Assembly: GCF_900496995.4 (NCBI RefSeq)
Contig: NC_044018.1
Coordinates: forward strand, 29,779,825-29,843,824
Direction of reading: 5' to 3'
Length of the DNA stretch: 64,000 nt
DNA from: Aquila chrysaetos chrysaetos
Taxonomy: Eukaryota > Chordata > Aves > Accipitriformes > Accipitridae
Part shown: positions 21,905 to 34,202 of the stretch, piece after piece
How the letters are laid out: every line of letters begins with the position of its first letter
How positions within the stretch are numbered: the stretch's first letter is position 1
The notes under the pieces: model-generated
Told to the model about the DNA's origin: nothing
What the model saw: only the letters and a program-made list of their open reading frames with translations
Database searches by the model: none
Program-made: the position numbers and the translations under genes

Positions 21905-23729
21905 ATATTTATTAGAAATTTGTGAGTCTATAGCAAGAGCAACTGTGCAGAAGTATTAAGTTATTTGCTTTTACACCATAAATACGCATGGATCTTTATT
22001 CATTGCTATAGTACACCCATGTATGCATTCTGATTGAGTATTTCTATGGAGTTCTATCCGTAGAGCATAGGTTTGCCTAAATAACTATATAGTTACCTTT
22101 TCATATCAAATGAAGGCAAGTATCTGCAAAATTGGCTTCTCCATTACACTGATCTCCTTCCATCCTTCCCAGTGCGGGGTATCCAACACACTATTTCTTT
22201 CACCCTTTGAGTAGACTCTAAGGCAGAGGCCGACAACCGGGGGGGGGGGGGGAATATTGAATGCTATTTTCTCGCGGGAAGTGGAAAATAAAGAAACATG
22301 GTGCCTTTTTTTTCCTCCTCTCGGGTGTTTTGGGGGGCTGCGGGGAGCGGGGCCGCCGGGGTAGCCGGGCTGCAGCACCGGGGGATGCTCGGTCCCCTCG
22401 CAGGGGATCATTGTCACATCTACGGAGCCCTGCATCGTCCCCCCCCTCAAAGATCTGCCTGTTAGAAGAGAAAGAAAGAGCAGAACCTCCCCCACCCCCC
22501 GCAAACCCGGGGAATATCCACATTTTGGTGGGTGCCGTCCCCACTCCGGGCTCGGCAGCCCACGCCGCTCGCAGGGGAGGTGGGAGAGGGGCCGGGGGAT
22601 TTGGGGTTCAGGGTGGGGGCAAAGTGGGGTGCAGAGACACAAACCCAAACCTGGCAAATGTCCCCTCCCGGCCAAGCTTTTTCCTCTTTCTGTCGTTTTC
22701 CCACGGCCCAAGCGCGGTGGGTTTGGGTGATTTTTGCCGTTTCGGGTGCATTGAATTGGCTTTTCCTCTGCTCTTTTTTTTTTTTTTTTTTTAGGTCCCC
22801 CTCCCCATTTTGTTGGTTTTTGGGGGGGGGGGGTGGTTTTTGGTTTTTTTTTTCTGGAGTGCAAAGGTTCAGGGTGAAATCAGCTCCGGGTGGGGTGAGG
22901 AGAAAGGGAGAGAGGGAAGGACAGCACCACTTAACTGCAAGGCAAGAGGTAAAGGGACTCAGGGCTTTTACCCACCTCGCTTGCGCCCGACCCCCCCTTT
23001 TCACCCCTTTCCCTGGGTTATTGCTTATTTATTATTAAACACCCCCCCCCCCCCGCCCGAGCTCAGCCCCTGCTCAGGCCTTTTCCAGGAGTCAAATATG
23101 AGCAGAAACCAGCTTTGCCCACGCACTAAAATCCACATTGTTTTATTCCATTTATCCCCATCTCCGAGCACAGACAGCAGACAAGCTTGGCTCGATCCCA
23201 AATATCTCCTACACCCACCTAACCGCCCTCCCTTTTTATTTAATGATTACCCCTCAATACCCAATATTTCCCCTCTTCCAGACAAAAAATTCTGCCCCTC
23301 TCCCTCCCTCCACCCCCTCTTTTCTTTCTTTCTGCCTCTCTCCTTACCGAGCGAACTTCATTGTTTTCTGGAGGAAATGGTAATGTTCAGACATTAAACC
23401 TTAATTGGGCTTTTCTTTATGATGTTTAATTTCCTCCACGGCAGACGGGTTTGCATCTTGCTGGGAAAAGAGAAGAAGGGGAAAAAAAAAAAAAAAAAAA
23501 AAACCAACCGAAGAAGAAAAAGGAGAAGGGGGGAAACACCCTTGTTTGAAGTCTGCAGTCCAGCTTAGTGGGGGGAGAAAGGATGAAAAAAAAATCAGGG
23601 TTTGGAGAAAAAGGCTCCATAAAACCGACCCCCCCCCCCCCCCCCCCCCGCCTTTGCTATTTCAGCACTCGGCTCATCTCTCTGGAGGGGGGTGGGGGGG
23701 GGGGAAAAAGGGTGTTTTAATGAAAAGAA

Positions 23730-24000
23730 GGGTTGCGGCATTGAGCGGGCAGGTCGCCGGCAATGGCATTGCCCGCGGGGCTGCGGCGGAGCGGCGCGGA
23801 GGGGCCGCGGAAGGGGAGGCTGGATGGAGCCTTAACTTGACCTTCACTTTGCGAGGGCGGGCCCCCGCCCACCCAGACGGGCGGCCCGGGCGGCTCCTCC
23901 CGCAGGCAGCGCGGGCAGCGCGGGCAGCGCGGGCAGCGCGGGCAGGGCAGGCAGGGCAGGCAGGACAGGCAGCTTTCCGCAGGCGCGGACATCGAGGGGA
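23730..24000. promoter_or_regulatory. Orphan CpG island between HOXC11 and HOXC12
   Basis: By hand I count about 33 CpG dinucleotides in roughly 270 bp, with high GC, in an otherwise CpG-poor intergenic interval. It is about 9 kb from the nearest HOX start. It includes the palindromic stretch GGCAATGGCATTGCC, a CCGCGG-rich part and a tandem GCGGGCA repeat. Intergenic CpG islands usually mark promoters of noncoding transcripts or Polycomb recruitment sites; which applies here cannot be told from sequence. Confidence 0.75.
23901..23972. repeat. GCGGGCAGC tandem repeat
   Basis: Repeats of about 10 bp (GCGGGCAGCG) change gradually into GGGCAGGCAG units. They lie at the right side of the orphan CpG island. 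A related GCGGGCAG cluster occurs at about 50.13-50.16 kb. Confidence 0.9.
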
Positions 24001-24391
24001 AAAAAAATAAAAAATAAGATGGGGAGGAAAGGGGGGGGGGTGAGGGGCAGCTCCTGCCCCGGAGCCCCCCTACCCCCCGAAATCAAAATTTCCCAAATTT
24101 ATTTGAAGTCTTGGAGCGAGAAGGGGCGGGGGGGGGGGGGGAAGGGCAAGTTTTAACCGCTGCCTAAAAAAAAAAATAAAAAAAAAATCTCCGTTATAGC
24201 CGAGCGGACCCTTTCGTCTCCCTCCATCCTCCCCGAGAAATCCCCTTTCACCCCACCGCATCCCCTTCCCCACGACCCCCCACTCTCCCCCAAAGAGGCA
24301 CCGAAAAATCCCTCAGCACATTTTTTCCCCCACCAGGTTTCCCTACCCCCCCCCCCCAGCCCCGAAATCCACCCCAAAATCCCTTTTCCCC

Positions 24392-24452
24392 TATAAAAAA
24401 AGGACAACGCGGAACCGCGGCAGCCAGCGCGGCTCCTCTTTGCAAATAGGTA
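24392..24452 (+). promoter_or_regulatory. Candidate plus-strand TATA promoter with splice donor
   Basis: TATAAAAAAAGG at 24392-24403 is preceded by C-rich sequence and followed at the right distance by GGAACCGCGGCAGCCAGCGC (start expected near 24421-24425). A 5' splice-site-like AG|GTAATT occurs at 24449/24450. The cassette sits about 0.4 kb downstream of the orphan CpG island. It would drive an antisense transcript running from the C11-C12 interval toward HOXC12. No ORF of note follows, so a lncRNA would be expected. Confidence 0.4.
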
Positions 24453-26848
24453 ATTTCTTTAGCCCCATTCGGGAAAGAAATGGGAAAAAAAAAAGAAAAA
24501 ATCCATGGCAGAGCCATTTCATTGGGTTAGCGGGATTTTTTTAAAGTTTGAGGAGAGGTTCCTCGGACTTTGATGAATGCATTTTGGGCAGGAAAAAAAA
24601 TTAAAATGAAGTGCTTGTGCAGATGTGTAACTTTGCCGGTGTTCACCCGCCTTTGTGTGTGTCTGGGGGGGGGGGAGACAGATGCTTTATTTCACAGTCT
24701 CTCTATAAAGAGATAATTATATATCTAGTTATCCACCGGAGCAATAAATACTCTTCATCCACAATTACAGATGAAGATGGTTGGTTTAAATACCCATAAA
24801 GTCAGTGTTTGGGCTCTGGCTGGAAGTTGGAAATGAGAGATTTGGGGAGGGGGGGGAATGAGGTGTAAAGAGCCACAGCGGGGGAAAAATCCCAAGGAAA
24901 AGCCCTGTGGTCCAGGCAGCCCCCCAAAAATGAGCACGACTGGCTAAAACAAAATCTCAATATGGCTTTAGCTGGGCCCCCTGGCAGTGGGGTGCCCGTG
25001 GGTGCGATGAGTTGGTCGGTCCTTGGAGGGGGGGGTTTGAGCAAGGCGAGCTGTGCTGTACTCGTACCTTGCTCCACGGTTACACACCGGAGCTCTGCAC
25101 GGGTATTTCCACTCCACGGGGTGTTCACGTACAACCCCCCCACCCCCCGCATTTACTCCCGCAGATCCCCGCAAAACCCCACGGGATTTATTTTTCAGCA
25201 AAGAAAAAGAGCCCTGGCCCACACCATCTATTAAAATATCATTTTACAATATTATTTCTACCTTAAGATATTTTGATTTAAGGTATGTATGGCCTTTATT
25301 TTTTTCCTTTTCTTTTTTTTTTTTTCCTTCATTTTATTGGACCTGAAGCCTGCCCGACATTCCTCATTGCTACCTTGGGTCTCACACTGTACTTTTCCAT
25401 ACCTAATTTTTTAAATGCTTTCTCCTTTAGCAGCGTCTCGTCTCACCTCACCTCATAATAGTTTACTGGTTAATCATAAAAATAAAATGAATTTCCACAC
25501 TCTCTGTAATTATCGACACTTCTCCACCCGACGTGTAGGTTTGGGAGGCACAGGAGTGTACTGGCTGCAAAAATGAATATTAATACGCTTTCCCTTTGAA
25601 ATAAATTAATTTTGGCAAACGTTTTTATAATGAGATATCCTGATGGTTTATGTGTTCTCTGTGGCAGTGTTTGGCTAACCCAAGCCTAAAATTAAAGCAC
25701 AAACTCTCTTTAAAAATTACAGGTAGATTTTTAACGCGGATTTGAGGCACATGCTCTCATATTCCAGCTAGACCAAAACACGGGCTAAATGTGATTTATT
25801 CTGACTGGGGGAGTTATAAGATCTCTGCATTTTTCTGGTACCACAAAAGCAGAGGTTAAAAAAAAAAAAATCTGGACTGACAAAAGCAGGCAAAATACTT
25901 TATTTTCAAAAATAGTCATTTTTTGACCTGAAACAGGGAGAAGAGAAAGCCCCCTTCCCCTTAAGCTGCAGAGAAGGATCGTTAATACGAGATTTATTGG
26001 GGGGCGAGGGGCGCCTATCTTTATTTCCTATTTGAGCAACATGAAAATAAAGTCACTTAATGAAGTCTGAGTCTAAAAAAAAAAAAAAGGAGTTTGTGGA
26101 GAGTCAACAAGACGCAGCCATTAGAAAATCCACGCAATTTAGCCACAGTAAGGAGTACAAGCCGACTGATCTTTTTATCTTTCTTATCCTTTTCATCTTT
26201 ATTATCACTCTTGTTAACAACACCAATGAGACTGGATACATATATCTCCTTTAAATGCAGTCATCCATGGAGCCATTGTAGTTGCTAGCTACAGATATAT
26301 TAATTAATTTATTCTCTCAACAGTAAAATATTGCTGTGTCTACTTGCTACCTACCAAGCAATAAAAAAGAGGCTTTTTTTCCCCCCCCTCTGCACTTCAT
26401 TAGTCTTTACCTATAAGTTTCCATTTGAAATGATTTGCTTAAAACTAATTACTTGCAACGTACTTCATTTTCCTCTCGCAAGGTCTGGAAGGTTTCAAAG
26501 TGGGGTGGGTGGCCATATGCTGATAAATGCTGCTAATTATTCCCACTCTGTGTTTATTTTATATTTATGAACCCCCACTCGGAACCAAACCGAGGCATTC
26601 TTCGGCAATAACGCACTGGCATATTAATGATAAGGGGGGGGGCATGTGCCTGAAAACAGTCCCTATAATAGCACGGGGGAGGAAAGCAAACAGTTAATAT
26701 ATCACGCAATTAGCCAAAGGACGGAGCCTGAGCCACACACAGACGGGGAGAAGGAAATCCAGTCATTCTCCTCACTTTAATGGGAATTATTACATGTATT
26801 GTTAATTGCTGCCATGCTTTAAGTTGCAGCCCCCTGAAAGGCAGCTCC

Positions 26849-26869
26849 GGGGGGGGGGGGGGGGGGGGG
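26849..26869. repeat. Poly-G run (21 bp)
   Basis: Pure G run in the C11-C12 interval. Runs this long are prone to length errors in sequencing and to quadruplex formation. Confidence 0.9.
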
Positions 26870-28588
26870 CTGTGCATTTGCCCTGGTTCTGGGGACTTCG
26901 AGGGGTGGGCTGGGGGGGGGAAAGCAAACTATTTCCACGCGTGGACAGGGAGCATCTCCACCGGTGCTGGACTGAAGCCCAACACCATCATCGTTCCCCT
27001 GCGTGATATTCCCACGCCGCCCGTGGGTCATCCTGCCAGCGCCCAGCACCTCCCGCCGCACCCCCACGGCAATGCTCAGCAAGTCAGGGTGACCCCCCCC
27101 ACCCCAAGATACCCCCCCGGCACCCACGCTCCTTTCACCTCGCTCTTGGTGCAGCTCCTTTTTGGCCAGGTCCGAAGGGCTGAACGCACACAAAGCCCAC
27201 GCACACCCGGGGGGGGGAACACCTATATGCACCCACAGCCTATAGCACTCCATGCTATACAGGCTACGCCTTTACTCTTTATTTTGGGGGACGTATAGGA
27301 GGGAAATAAAAAAAAAAAAAAAGAGTTTCCAGGTCCCTCCCCTCCAGGCAAAAGCACCAACCTGGGTGTCAGCAGCCTGGCGGCGTTTATTTTCTCACGC
27401 ACTTTTTAATTCTTCCTATTTTTCCTTCCGCTAAACCATCTCTGGGGCCGCCTGGATTTGGGTGTAAAAACTCCGATTTGACTCAGAGAAAGTGGGTTGG
27501 AAGAAAGTGAGGAGGGGGAGAAAAGAATTTTGACTTTCCGCCTTGATTTTCGGTGTTGCTCGCGGACTGCCTGATTAAACTTTGCTTAAAGCGGCTCTTA
27601 ATGGCTTCGAAGTGAGCTCAGCGCTAAGTCGGGTCGGGTTTTGCAGGGGGAGTTCAAAGAAATCAGACATTTCTTCAGCACAAAGGTGTCAAGCACATAT
27701 CTCCTGGCTCAGGAAAAAAAATGCCCTTTTTGTATTCCTGCTTCGCACATTATATTTCCCATACTGAGTACACGCTGGAAGTACCGAAACAGGAGTAAAT
27801 CCCTAAAACTGACCCTCACGCATTAATATTTTCTACGATTTTTGCAGTAGCTGTGAAATAGCACCTCGGTCTTTGGCATTAACAGGAGAAATATTCCTCG
27901 CAATTAAAGAGATGAGGGTTTTCTCCCCTCGCTAACGAATTCATTTTAAAGCCGAAGCAATGAAATACGCTGCTGAATAAAAGAAACCAGCCCAGAAATA
28001 ATACAGATTTTATGGCGAAGCAACAATTTGTTCTATCCGCTCGCTGGTAATAAATAAGTTTTATCTATTTTCGTGAGTGTTTGAATGTCTTTGAAATCCA
28101 ACTATTCCTGCTCAAGGTGAACCGACTTACAATATATACAATTTATGTCACCCTATAGCACTCAGACCTGTTAGGCATAATTCCTCCTCCTGCCCATTTT
28201 CCTGCCAGATTGGCGCAGGGACATAGAAAGAAGGAAATAAAAGTGGATAAAAGTCTAACTTGAGTTTGCTTGTGCAATATATGTGTACATATATTCTCCT
28301 GGAGCAGGAAGAAACAGAGGGAAAGTGTGTGCACCCGTGTTAAAAAATAAAAATTAAAAAAAAAAAGTTAAAAAAGTAACTATTACAGGAAGAACGTGAA
28401 TTTTCACTGTGTAGAAAACCCAAGCCCTTCAGATTTCCCCAACTACTTCTTCATACCCCCAAACTTAAATCTCTCTGGAGGGTTGATTGGGGTTTGCTGC
28501 TGGAAGGAGCAGAAGTGGGGCCCATTCCTACAGGAATATTTGCTTTCCTCCTTCCTCCTCTCCTGTCCAAATCAAGCAGCTCCTGGGG

Positions 28589-28627
<39 letters not shown>
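28589..28627. repeat. Poly-A run (39 bp)
   Basis: Pure A run. No flanking direct repeats or retroposed body were found, so a retrotransposon tail is not supported. Confidence 0.9.
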
Positions 28628-28629
<2 letters not shown>

Positions 28630-31210
28630 TTAAACTGCTCAGGACTGGATAAATCATCTTATAACTTTGGAAGACCTCAAGCGCACCCACCCTGTGTTGG
28701 GGAATCCTGCCTGAGGAAGCGGGGAAAAATATATTAATTTATCTTAATCGTGTGTTTTTCGCACAAAAACTGATCTTAACTTCAGCAGGCTGAGGCTCAG
28801 GTCAGTGGCTCCCAGTGTGCCCAGACTGGAGGGTGGGCTGAGCTGGGGGTTACTGGGCTTGGGGCTGGATACGGCCAGGACTGGGGGAAGGATCAGTTAA
28901 TTCGCCATAGACCCCACTGTGGTTTCCTTTGGCATTTCTTTAATAAAAATCCCTTATCGATCTTCTAAAAGCTTTTTTCCCCTGCCCCCGAGAAGTGTAT
29001 GGCATCTCCCCCGAAAGGAAAAAGCAGAGAATCCATTGTGTATAAACATCTGCTTGGAGAGAGATCGAGGAAATCATAATCTAATTTATTTAAATTGGCC
29101 TGACGGGCTTATTTTTTTCTCTTGTTAAATGAATTTGCTGCGAATTTACGCCGAAGAAACGCAATAACGCTGGTCCTAATAACCATAACCATAACAATGA
29201 GCATCAACATGCCCGAATCTAAACCCAGTCTAATATATTTCCAGTTTAAGAGCCGCGCTTTCACGTCTCATTCCCATCTTAAAGCCATACCCAGGGTACC
29301 TTTGACGTTCCTGTATCTGTAAGGAAACCCTTCCATATAGCAGTTCCCATATGTACATAGGGACGGTGGGAGCCCCTGGGGCAGGGAGCTGCTTCCAGGA
29401 GAGGTAGAGTCCCCCTGTACCCTCCACCAGAGACAAAAGAATCCCAATTAGCCCATATTCAAGCTTCTTTACCCCCCAAAATAGCGTCTCGGTTGAGTTT
29501 TGCTTCCAATTAATGCTACGAGCACGAGTATAAGTCTCATTAAACCAGCAATTTGGAGATTAACTTATGCTTCTAGTTTCCCCAGGATTTTTCTAATTAT
29601 ATTTAGAGCGACGCAGCAAGCGATATTTCTCTCATTTTACAACGCATTTTACACATTCATTTAATTACTTTTTTTACCAAAAGATGATCTACAAGCCACA
29701 GAAGGCAAGGCTGGCCAATATATTTTTTTGTTACTCTTTTATTAACCTTGCAAGTTAATACTAATTTTAAATAGTAAACAGTAAATCACCAAGTAGATGT
29801 TTGGGCAATTTTATTTATTATCAAGAAATCACATAATAATACATTATTTTTATTATTATTATTATTGTGAAGCAACTTTTTACATGACTATATAAAGCCA
29901 GAACGTGCTATAACAGACATTTGCATAGACCCTACATAGAATAGCTTGAGGTAAGAAACATTACATATGAACTATACTGCAAAGGATGCATATTAACAAC
30001 CGCAATAACCTAGACTAGGGGATACAAGCAGAAAAAACAATGCCACGTACACGGAGAACAAACACAGAACAAACAGAAATCCCACCGAGCCGCCTTTTTT
30101 AAAGCAATCTGGAAGAGAATATTGCATATATTTTCATTTTCTTCGGCATTTTCTCTAGGGGTTGCTGCTGGTGTCTTGGCCTTTGTGTTGGGGAGGACGG
30201 TGGGGTTTTTTCGGGGGATACAAGTGCCCCTCGGTGGGTGAAGAATAACGAAACGGATTGATTTGTTTTTGGGGATGGTGGGATTGAAATCCAACACAGC
30301 ATTTCTGACATCTCACCGTAACTCACCCTCATTCCCACCTTCCTCAAACTCCAGCCTCCAGCCCCACCGCTGCCTCACGCCGGGGGATTCGGGGGGGGGG
30401 GGGCTGTTGGGAGCTCAGTTCAGCAAAACCTGCGTGGATTTGGTCCTTTTTTTCCCGTGGAATTACACCCGCCCTGGTCCCCGCGACACTGCACAGCCCG
30501 AAGTCACCCTCCGCGGAGCCAGCTCAGCCCCGCGACACGGCGACAAGGTGCTCTGAACGCACCCAAAGCCACAACCACCCCCCAAAATCTCCCCCCACGG
30601 CCACCCCCAACCCCCCCAAAAGCACCCCCCAACAACCACCCCCCAAAATCTCCCCAAGACATTGCATTCCTCCACGTCGCCTTCCTCCTTTAATTGCACA
30701 TGGTTGAGCTGGAGCATCTAGAGATATATCTATATATATGTGTGTTTTAACACATCCTAGGCTTTATTGCACAGCATCGCGACAGGCGATACCCTCCGCG
30801 GCGGCTCTTTTGTGTGGGAGGAGGGGGCAAAAGGGGACCCTCGCCCAGAAGCCAGCATTGAAGGAGGAGATGGGGGGTCTTTCTTTGCAAAAACAAGTGG
30901 AAGGAAATAAAGCTGTGACATTTCCCGGGTTGGGAATTAAAAACAACAACAACAAAAAAAAACAAAACCAAAAAAAAAAAAAAAAAAAGGAGGGGGAGAA
31001 TAAGGGGAAGCAGCCGGGGAAGGGATGGGGATGAAGGGAGGAGGGTCTGCTGGATGCTCCTGCAGAAATAAAGCTGAAGGAAAAGGCTCCTTTCAGCCCA
31101 GAGAGGGATTTTTTTTTTTTTTTAAGGAGTCGGCTCCATCCTTTGCAGCTCGTAAATAAAAGCATTCCTCGGCGCTGCTGGTCATGACCATGAACGCGGG
31201 GAAGCGGGAG

Positions 31211-31310
31211 CACGTGGTGAGCATCCAGACTTCCCAGAAAACGCTGCTTTGCCATAAAATTAATCCCCCCTCCGATATAAAACGAATGGAGCAAAGCGCA
31301 GCGTGGCAAA
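31211..31310 (+). promoter_or_regulatory. Candidate plus-strand promoter (E-box + TATA)
   Basis: CACGTG at 31211-31216 and TATAAAA at 31276-31282, with CATAAAATTAATCC between them, on the plus strand about 1.9 kb beyond the HOXC12 stop. The E-box context (CACGTGGTGA) differs from the HOX-promoter version. This is motif evidence only. Confidence 0.25.
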
Positions 31311-32370
31311 GCACCGGACTGCAGCACCGCCGCCCCCCTCTCCCCCTTCAGCCTGAACTAAAATTTCCCATTTTTTTTCCCCTTTTTATGCTAAATTACA
31401 ATTTCCCATGCAGGCAAAGCTTCCCAGGGCCCTAAACCTGCTGCTCCCCACATCCTAATCCCCCCCACCTCGCTCCCCCCCGACTAAAAGTGCCTTGAAC
31501 ACAGACCTGACAGGGAATCACGAAAATTGGGGGTTTTCTCCAGGAAATCCGAGCACACATACAAAGAAAACCCGTCGCATCCTACCAGGCCCCTCTCTAC
31601 TGCCCTGAAAGGGAAAAAGCCAGACAGGGTTTTAGGGAGCCAACCCCCCCCGTACCCCAAAGACAAAAACCTCTTCTTAAAGATGGGGTTGTCTCTATTT
31701 GCAGCTAGCAGGGCTTTTTAGGGAGGTAAAGAAAGCATCGCCCTTGCTAGAAACCTTCATTTTTTTAACCTGATGGGCAGCTGGGGAAGGGAGACATAGC
31801 TGCATGAGATATATTTCCTTAACCCCCCCCCACAATCTCCTTTTTTTAAATTGAGAAATTAGCACCCAGGCGACAAAGCGCATCTTTCGAGTTATCCCAG
31901 GGAGGGAGAGATGCGACTCGCTCAGGCTCCAACAGGCTGGTATCACCGGAGGCTACAAAAAAGGATATTTTCTACCTATTTTCCTACGTTGTCATCAATA
32001 AACACAGCAAAACAGCATTCTTACCCCGTCAGAAGAGCTGTTGCAAAGAAATTTTTTTTTTTTTTAAGAGGAAGGATTTAATTTGGGGGTAGTGCAGAGA
32101 ATCGCTGTGAATTCAGAGAGAAAAAACACTCTCCGAAAGGCTCAGTTTACGTGGAAGGAAATTCAGATTTTTTTCCAGGGAGAGTTTTCTAGGGGTGTGA
32201 GTGCGTTTTCCTTCTCCTTGTGACATTCTGGCATTGAGGACAACACCACCGCCTGCATCGAAGCCTCATATCTATAGGGACATAGTGTGATACACATACC
32301 TCATATATTATATAGATATATACCATATACACCGGATATATACACAGTCTTTGTCTCTCGCCTCTTCCTA

Positions 32371-32406
32371 GAGATCCTGATTAAGCCTCGAGATCCTGAT
32401 TAGCCG
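32371..32406. repeat. 19-bp direct repeat with GATTA cores
   Basis: GAGATCCTGATTAAGCC at 32371 and GAGATCCTGATTAGCC at 32390 are adjacent near-identical copies. Each carries a GATTA homeodomain-type core. Confidence 0.85.
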
Positions 32407-32949
32407 CAAACCCTCAATTTAGACTGAGAAAAACACATCTTGGGTCACACCGTGCGCTGAAAAAGAGCATCTTCCATAGGACGCGGGGCCGGTCCTTTAA
32501 GACAACATACCCCATCCCCTTCCCTATTTTTTTTCTCCCTCCTATTCCTTTATTTTTGTTATCCCCCCCCCCCCCCCGCTTTCCCACTAAACACCAAACC
32601 AGCCCTAAACCCTGCGTGGCAGCCCAGGAGAGGGGCCAGGATCCACCCTCATCCCCCTCAACCCAGGTCTCGCCGCCAACCGAAGCCGGGCGGGGGTGGA
32701 TGGGGGGGGTCTAGAGGGGGGGGAGCGGGACCGGCGGCCCCCGACGGTGCCCGGCGCTGCACGGAAACCCTACCTGTGCTGCTGGCAAAGGAAAAGCGGC
32801 TAAAGTCGCACTCAAAACCTCCCCTTCAGCCTGGCGAGCATCTCTGGAAGCCGTCTGTCCCCCCGCGGTCCCGGCGGAGAAGATGCATTATTATTTTATT
32901 TTATTTTTTTTCTCGCTGTCGGGTTTCATATTTTAAGGGAAACTGGTTA

Positions 32950-33147
32950 TTTATGAATATTATTTCTTTATTCATTGAGTTCTGGGTAGGGAGGGGTGGG
33001 GGGATTAAGAGTGATCAGGTAAAGTCCCGGGAGCTCGGGTGAACGCTAGAGAGTCTATGTGGGGGGTTTTGTTGGTTTGTTTTTTTTTTCTTTTTCTTTT
33101 TCTTTTTTTTTTTTTTTTTAATACCCGACACGGACGCTTTTAAAACT
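32950..33147 (-). other. HOXC12: HOXC12 3' UTR (predicted)
   Basis: Short 3' UTR after the HOXC12 stop. It contains an A-rich stretch (T run at about 33080-33119 on the plus strand) and then AATAAA at 32972-32967 (minus strand). No strong U/GU-rich downstream element follows, so the end is tentative. Confidence 0.4.
32967..32972 (-). terminator. HOXC12: HOXC12 poly(A) signal candidate
   Basis: AATAAA on the minus strand about 180 bp after the stop. The downstream sequence is AT-rich but not clearly GU-rich. No closer AATAAA was found before it. Confidence 0.4.
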
Positions 33148-33386
33148 TTAAAAGAAAGAAAGGGCTTGCTCTCTCAGGAGGAGTCTTTTCTTTTTCATAC
33201 GCCGGTTCTGGAACCAGATCTTCACCTGCTGGTCGCTCAGGTTTAATCGGTCTGAGAGCTCCCTCCTTCTTTGGCGAGTAATGAATTCATTGACCATAAA
33301 CTCCCCTTCCAGCTCTGCCAGCTGCAGTTTGGAATAGGGTTTTCGTTTTTTCCGGGACCGTGTGTGCATCGGGTACCAAGGAGCAC
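33148..33386 (-). CDS. HOXC12: HOXC12 exon 2 (homeodomain)
   Basis: This exon carries the HOXC12 homeodomain and ends the gene. After the acceptor CCCCCTTTGCCAG|GT (33387/33386) it reads [71 protein letters not shown] and ends REQALSFF with a stop at 33150-33148. The homeodomain is about residues 199-258 of 267. The PWYP tryptophan motif just before it is typical of the group. [10 protein letters not shown] is intact. Compared with the mammalian sequence as I recall it, Met replaces Leu in GEFLVNEF and MHTR replaces INSR. The junction codon is Gly (G|GT), phase 1. The frame upstream of 33386 is intron read-through. Confidence 0.97.
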
Positions 33387-34202
33387 CTGGCAAAGGGGGA
33401 GCGAGAGTTGAGCACTTGGCAAGGAAAAAAAAACCCCAAAACAACTCTTCTTTAAAAAAAAGGGGCACCCCCATCACCCCTCTCTGTGCCTCCCTGGGGG
33501 CCCCGCTGTCCCCCGGGTCCCCCGTTGTACTGGCCGTGGGTGCTTGGGGATGCTCCCAGTTGCCTCCCAGGGCCACGGGGGATGCGTGGGGCGGGCACAG
33601 GAGGCAGAGGAAGGGAAAGGGAGGGCGCGTTATAACCGGGGCACGGAGCAAAGGACGGGCAGGGAGCGGGCGACAAGCCTGGGACCCCCCCGGGGAAGGG
33701 CTCCACCGCCGCCCCGGCCCCACTAACAGGGAGAAACCTCCACCCCAGTGCCATCTTTGAAGGCTGTGGGGTTTTTTTGTTGCTTTTTTAAGCATCCCCC
33801 CCTTCTCCCCCCTTCCCTCGGGCAGACACACCTCTGCGATATCCCCCAAAAAACCGCCTGGACGCTCCGCCAGCCCTCCACGCCGCGCAGGGATGCGCAA
33901 CCACTCACCCACTACCCTTCACTGCATCTCTCTCTCTCTCTCTCTCTTTTTTTTTTTTTATGGGATATTTACATGTTTATAGCCTTTTCTTTTAAAAGAA
34001 GCACCACCTAATAAACCATTCGGGATTTCGGTGCTACCCCTAGTGGTCTCAGCACACATAGACGCCGCTTCCCACCGCTGCGCCCAGGAATTACCCCGCG
34101 AAGGAACCCCAAACCGGCAAGTTTCCAAGCAACCCCCCCCCCCCCCCATCCCCCAAACCACGACCAGATCCAGCCCCGAGACCCTCCTTCCCGGGGTCTT
34201 AC
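33387..34202 (-). other. HOXC12: HOXC12 intron
   Basis: An 816-bp phase-1 intron with donor GTAAGACC at 34202 and acceptor CCCCCTTTGCCAG ending at 33387. It has high-GC sequence in the 3' half, a (CT)n run at about 33929-33947 followed by T, and a C run near 34133-34147. Both flanking reading frames stay open into it by chance. Confidence 0.9.

Larger units (their letters stand above)
15081..32940. other. HOXC11-HOXC12 intergenic region
   Basis: About 18 kb without a recognised coding gene. AT-rich, homeobox-motif-dense stretches occur near 15.6-16.1, 17.3-17.9, 18.8-19.2, 20.7-21.1, 25.2-25.8, 26.1-26.8, 27.8-28.3 and 29.5-30.0 kb. Long polypyrimidine, G-run and A-run sequences lie between them, with a CpG island at 23.73-24.0 kb. 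Mammals transcribe HOTAIR antisense in this interval. I see no sequence I can identify as HOTAIR, though promoter-like plus-strand signals exist at 18.78, 24.39 and 31.28 kb. Confidence 0.7.

Noticed and set aside
22106-22864. 252-residue minus-strand open frame, with overlapping frames on plus
   Set aside because: Lys/Pro/Gly-rich translation of homopolymers in C11-C12 intergenic DNA. No recognisable motif and no consistent coding periodicity.
23546-24010. 154-residue plus-strand frame over the orphan CpG island
   Set aside because: The Ala/Arg/Gly repeats come from the GCGGGCA tandem repeat. The CpG island is better explained as regulatory.
15081-32940. HOTAIR orthologue
   Set aside because: The position is right, but I cannot identify any HOTAIR exon by sequence. 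Only promoter-like motifs were noted.
33387-33912. N-terminal part of the long HOXC12 exon 2 frame
   Set aside because: It is intron read-through. The splice acceptor at 33387 and the matching phase with exon 1 define the real exon.
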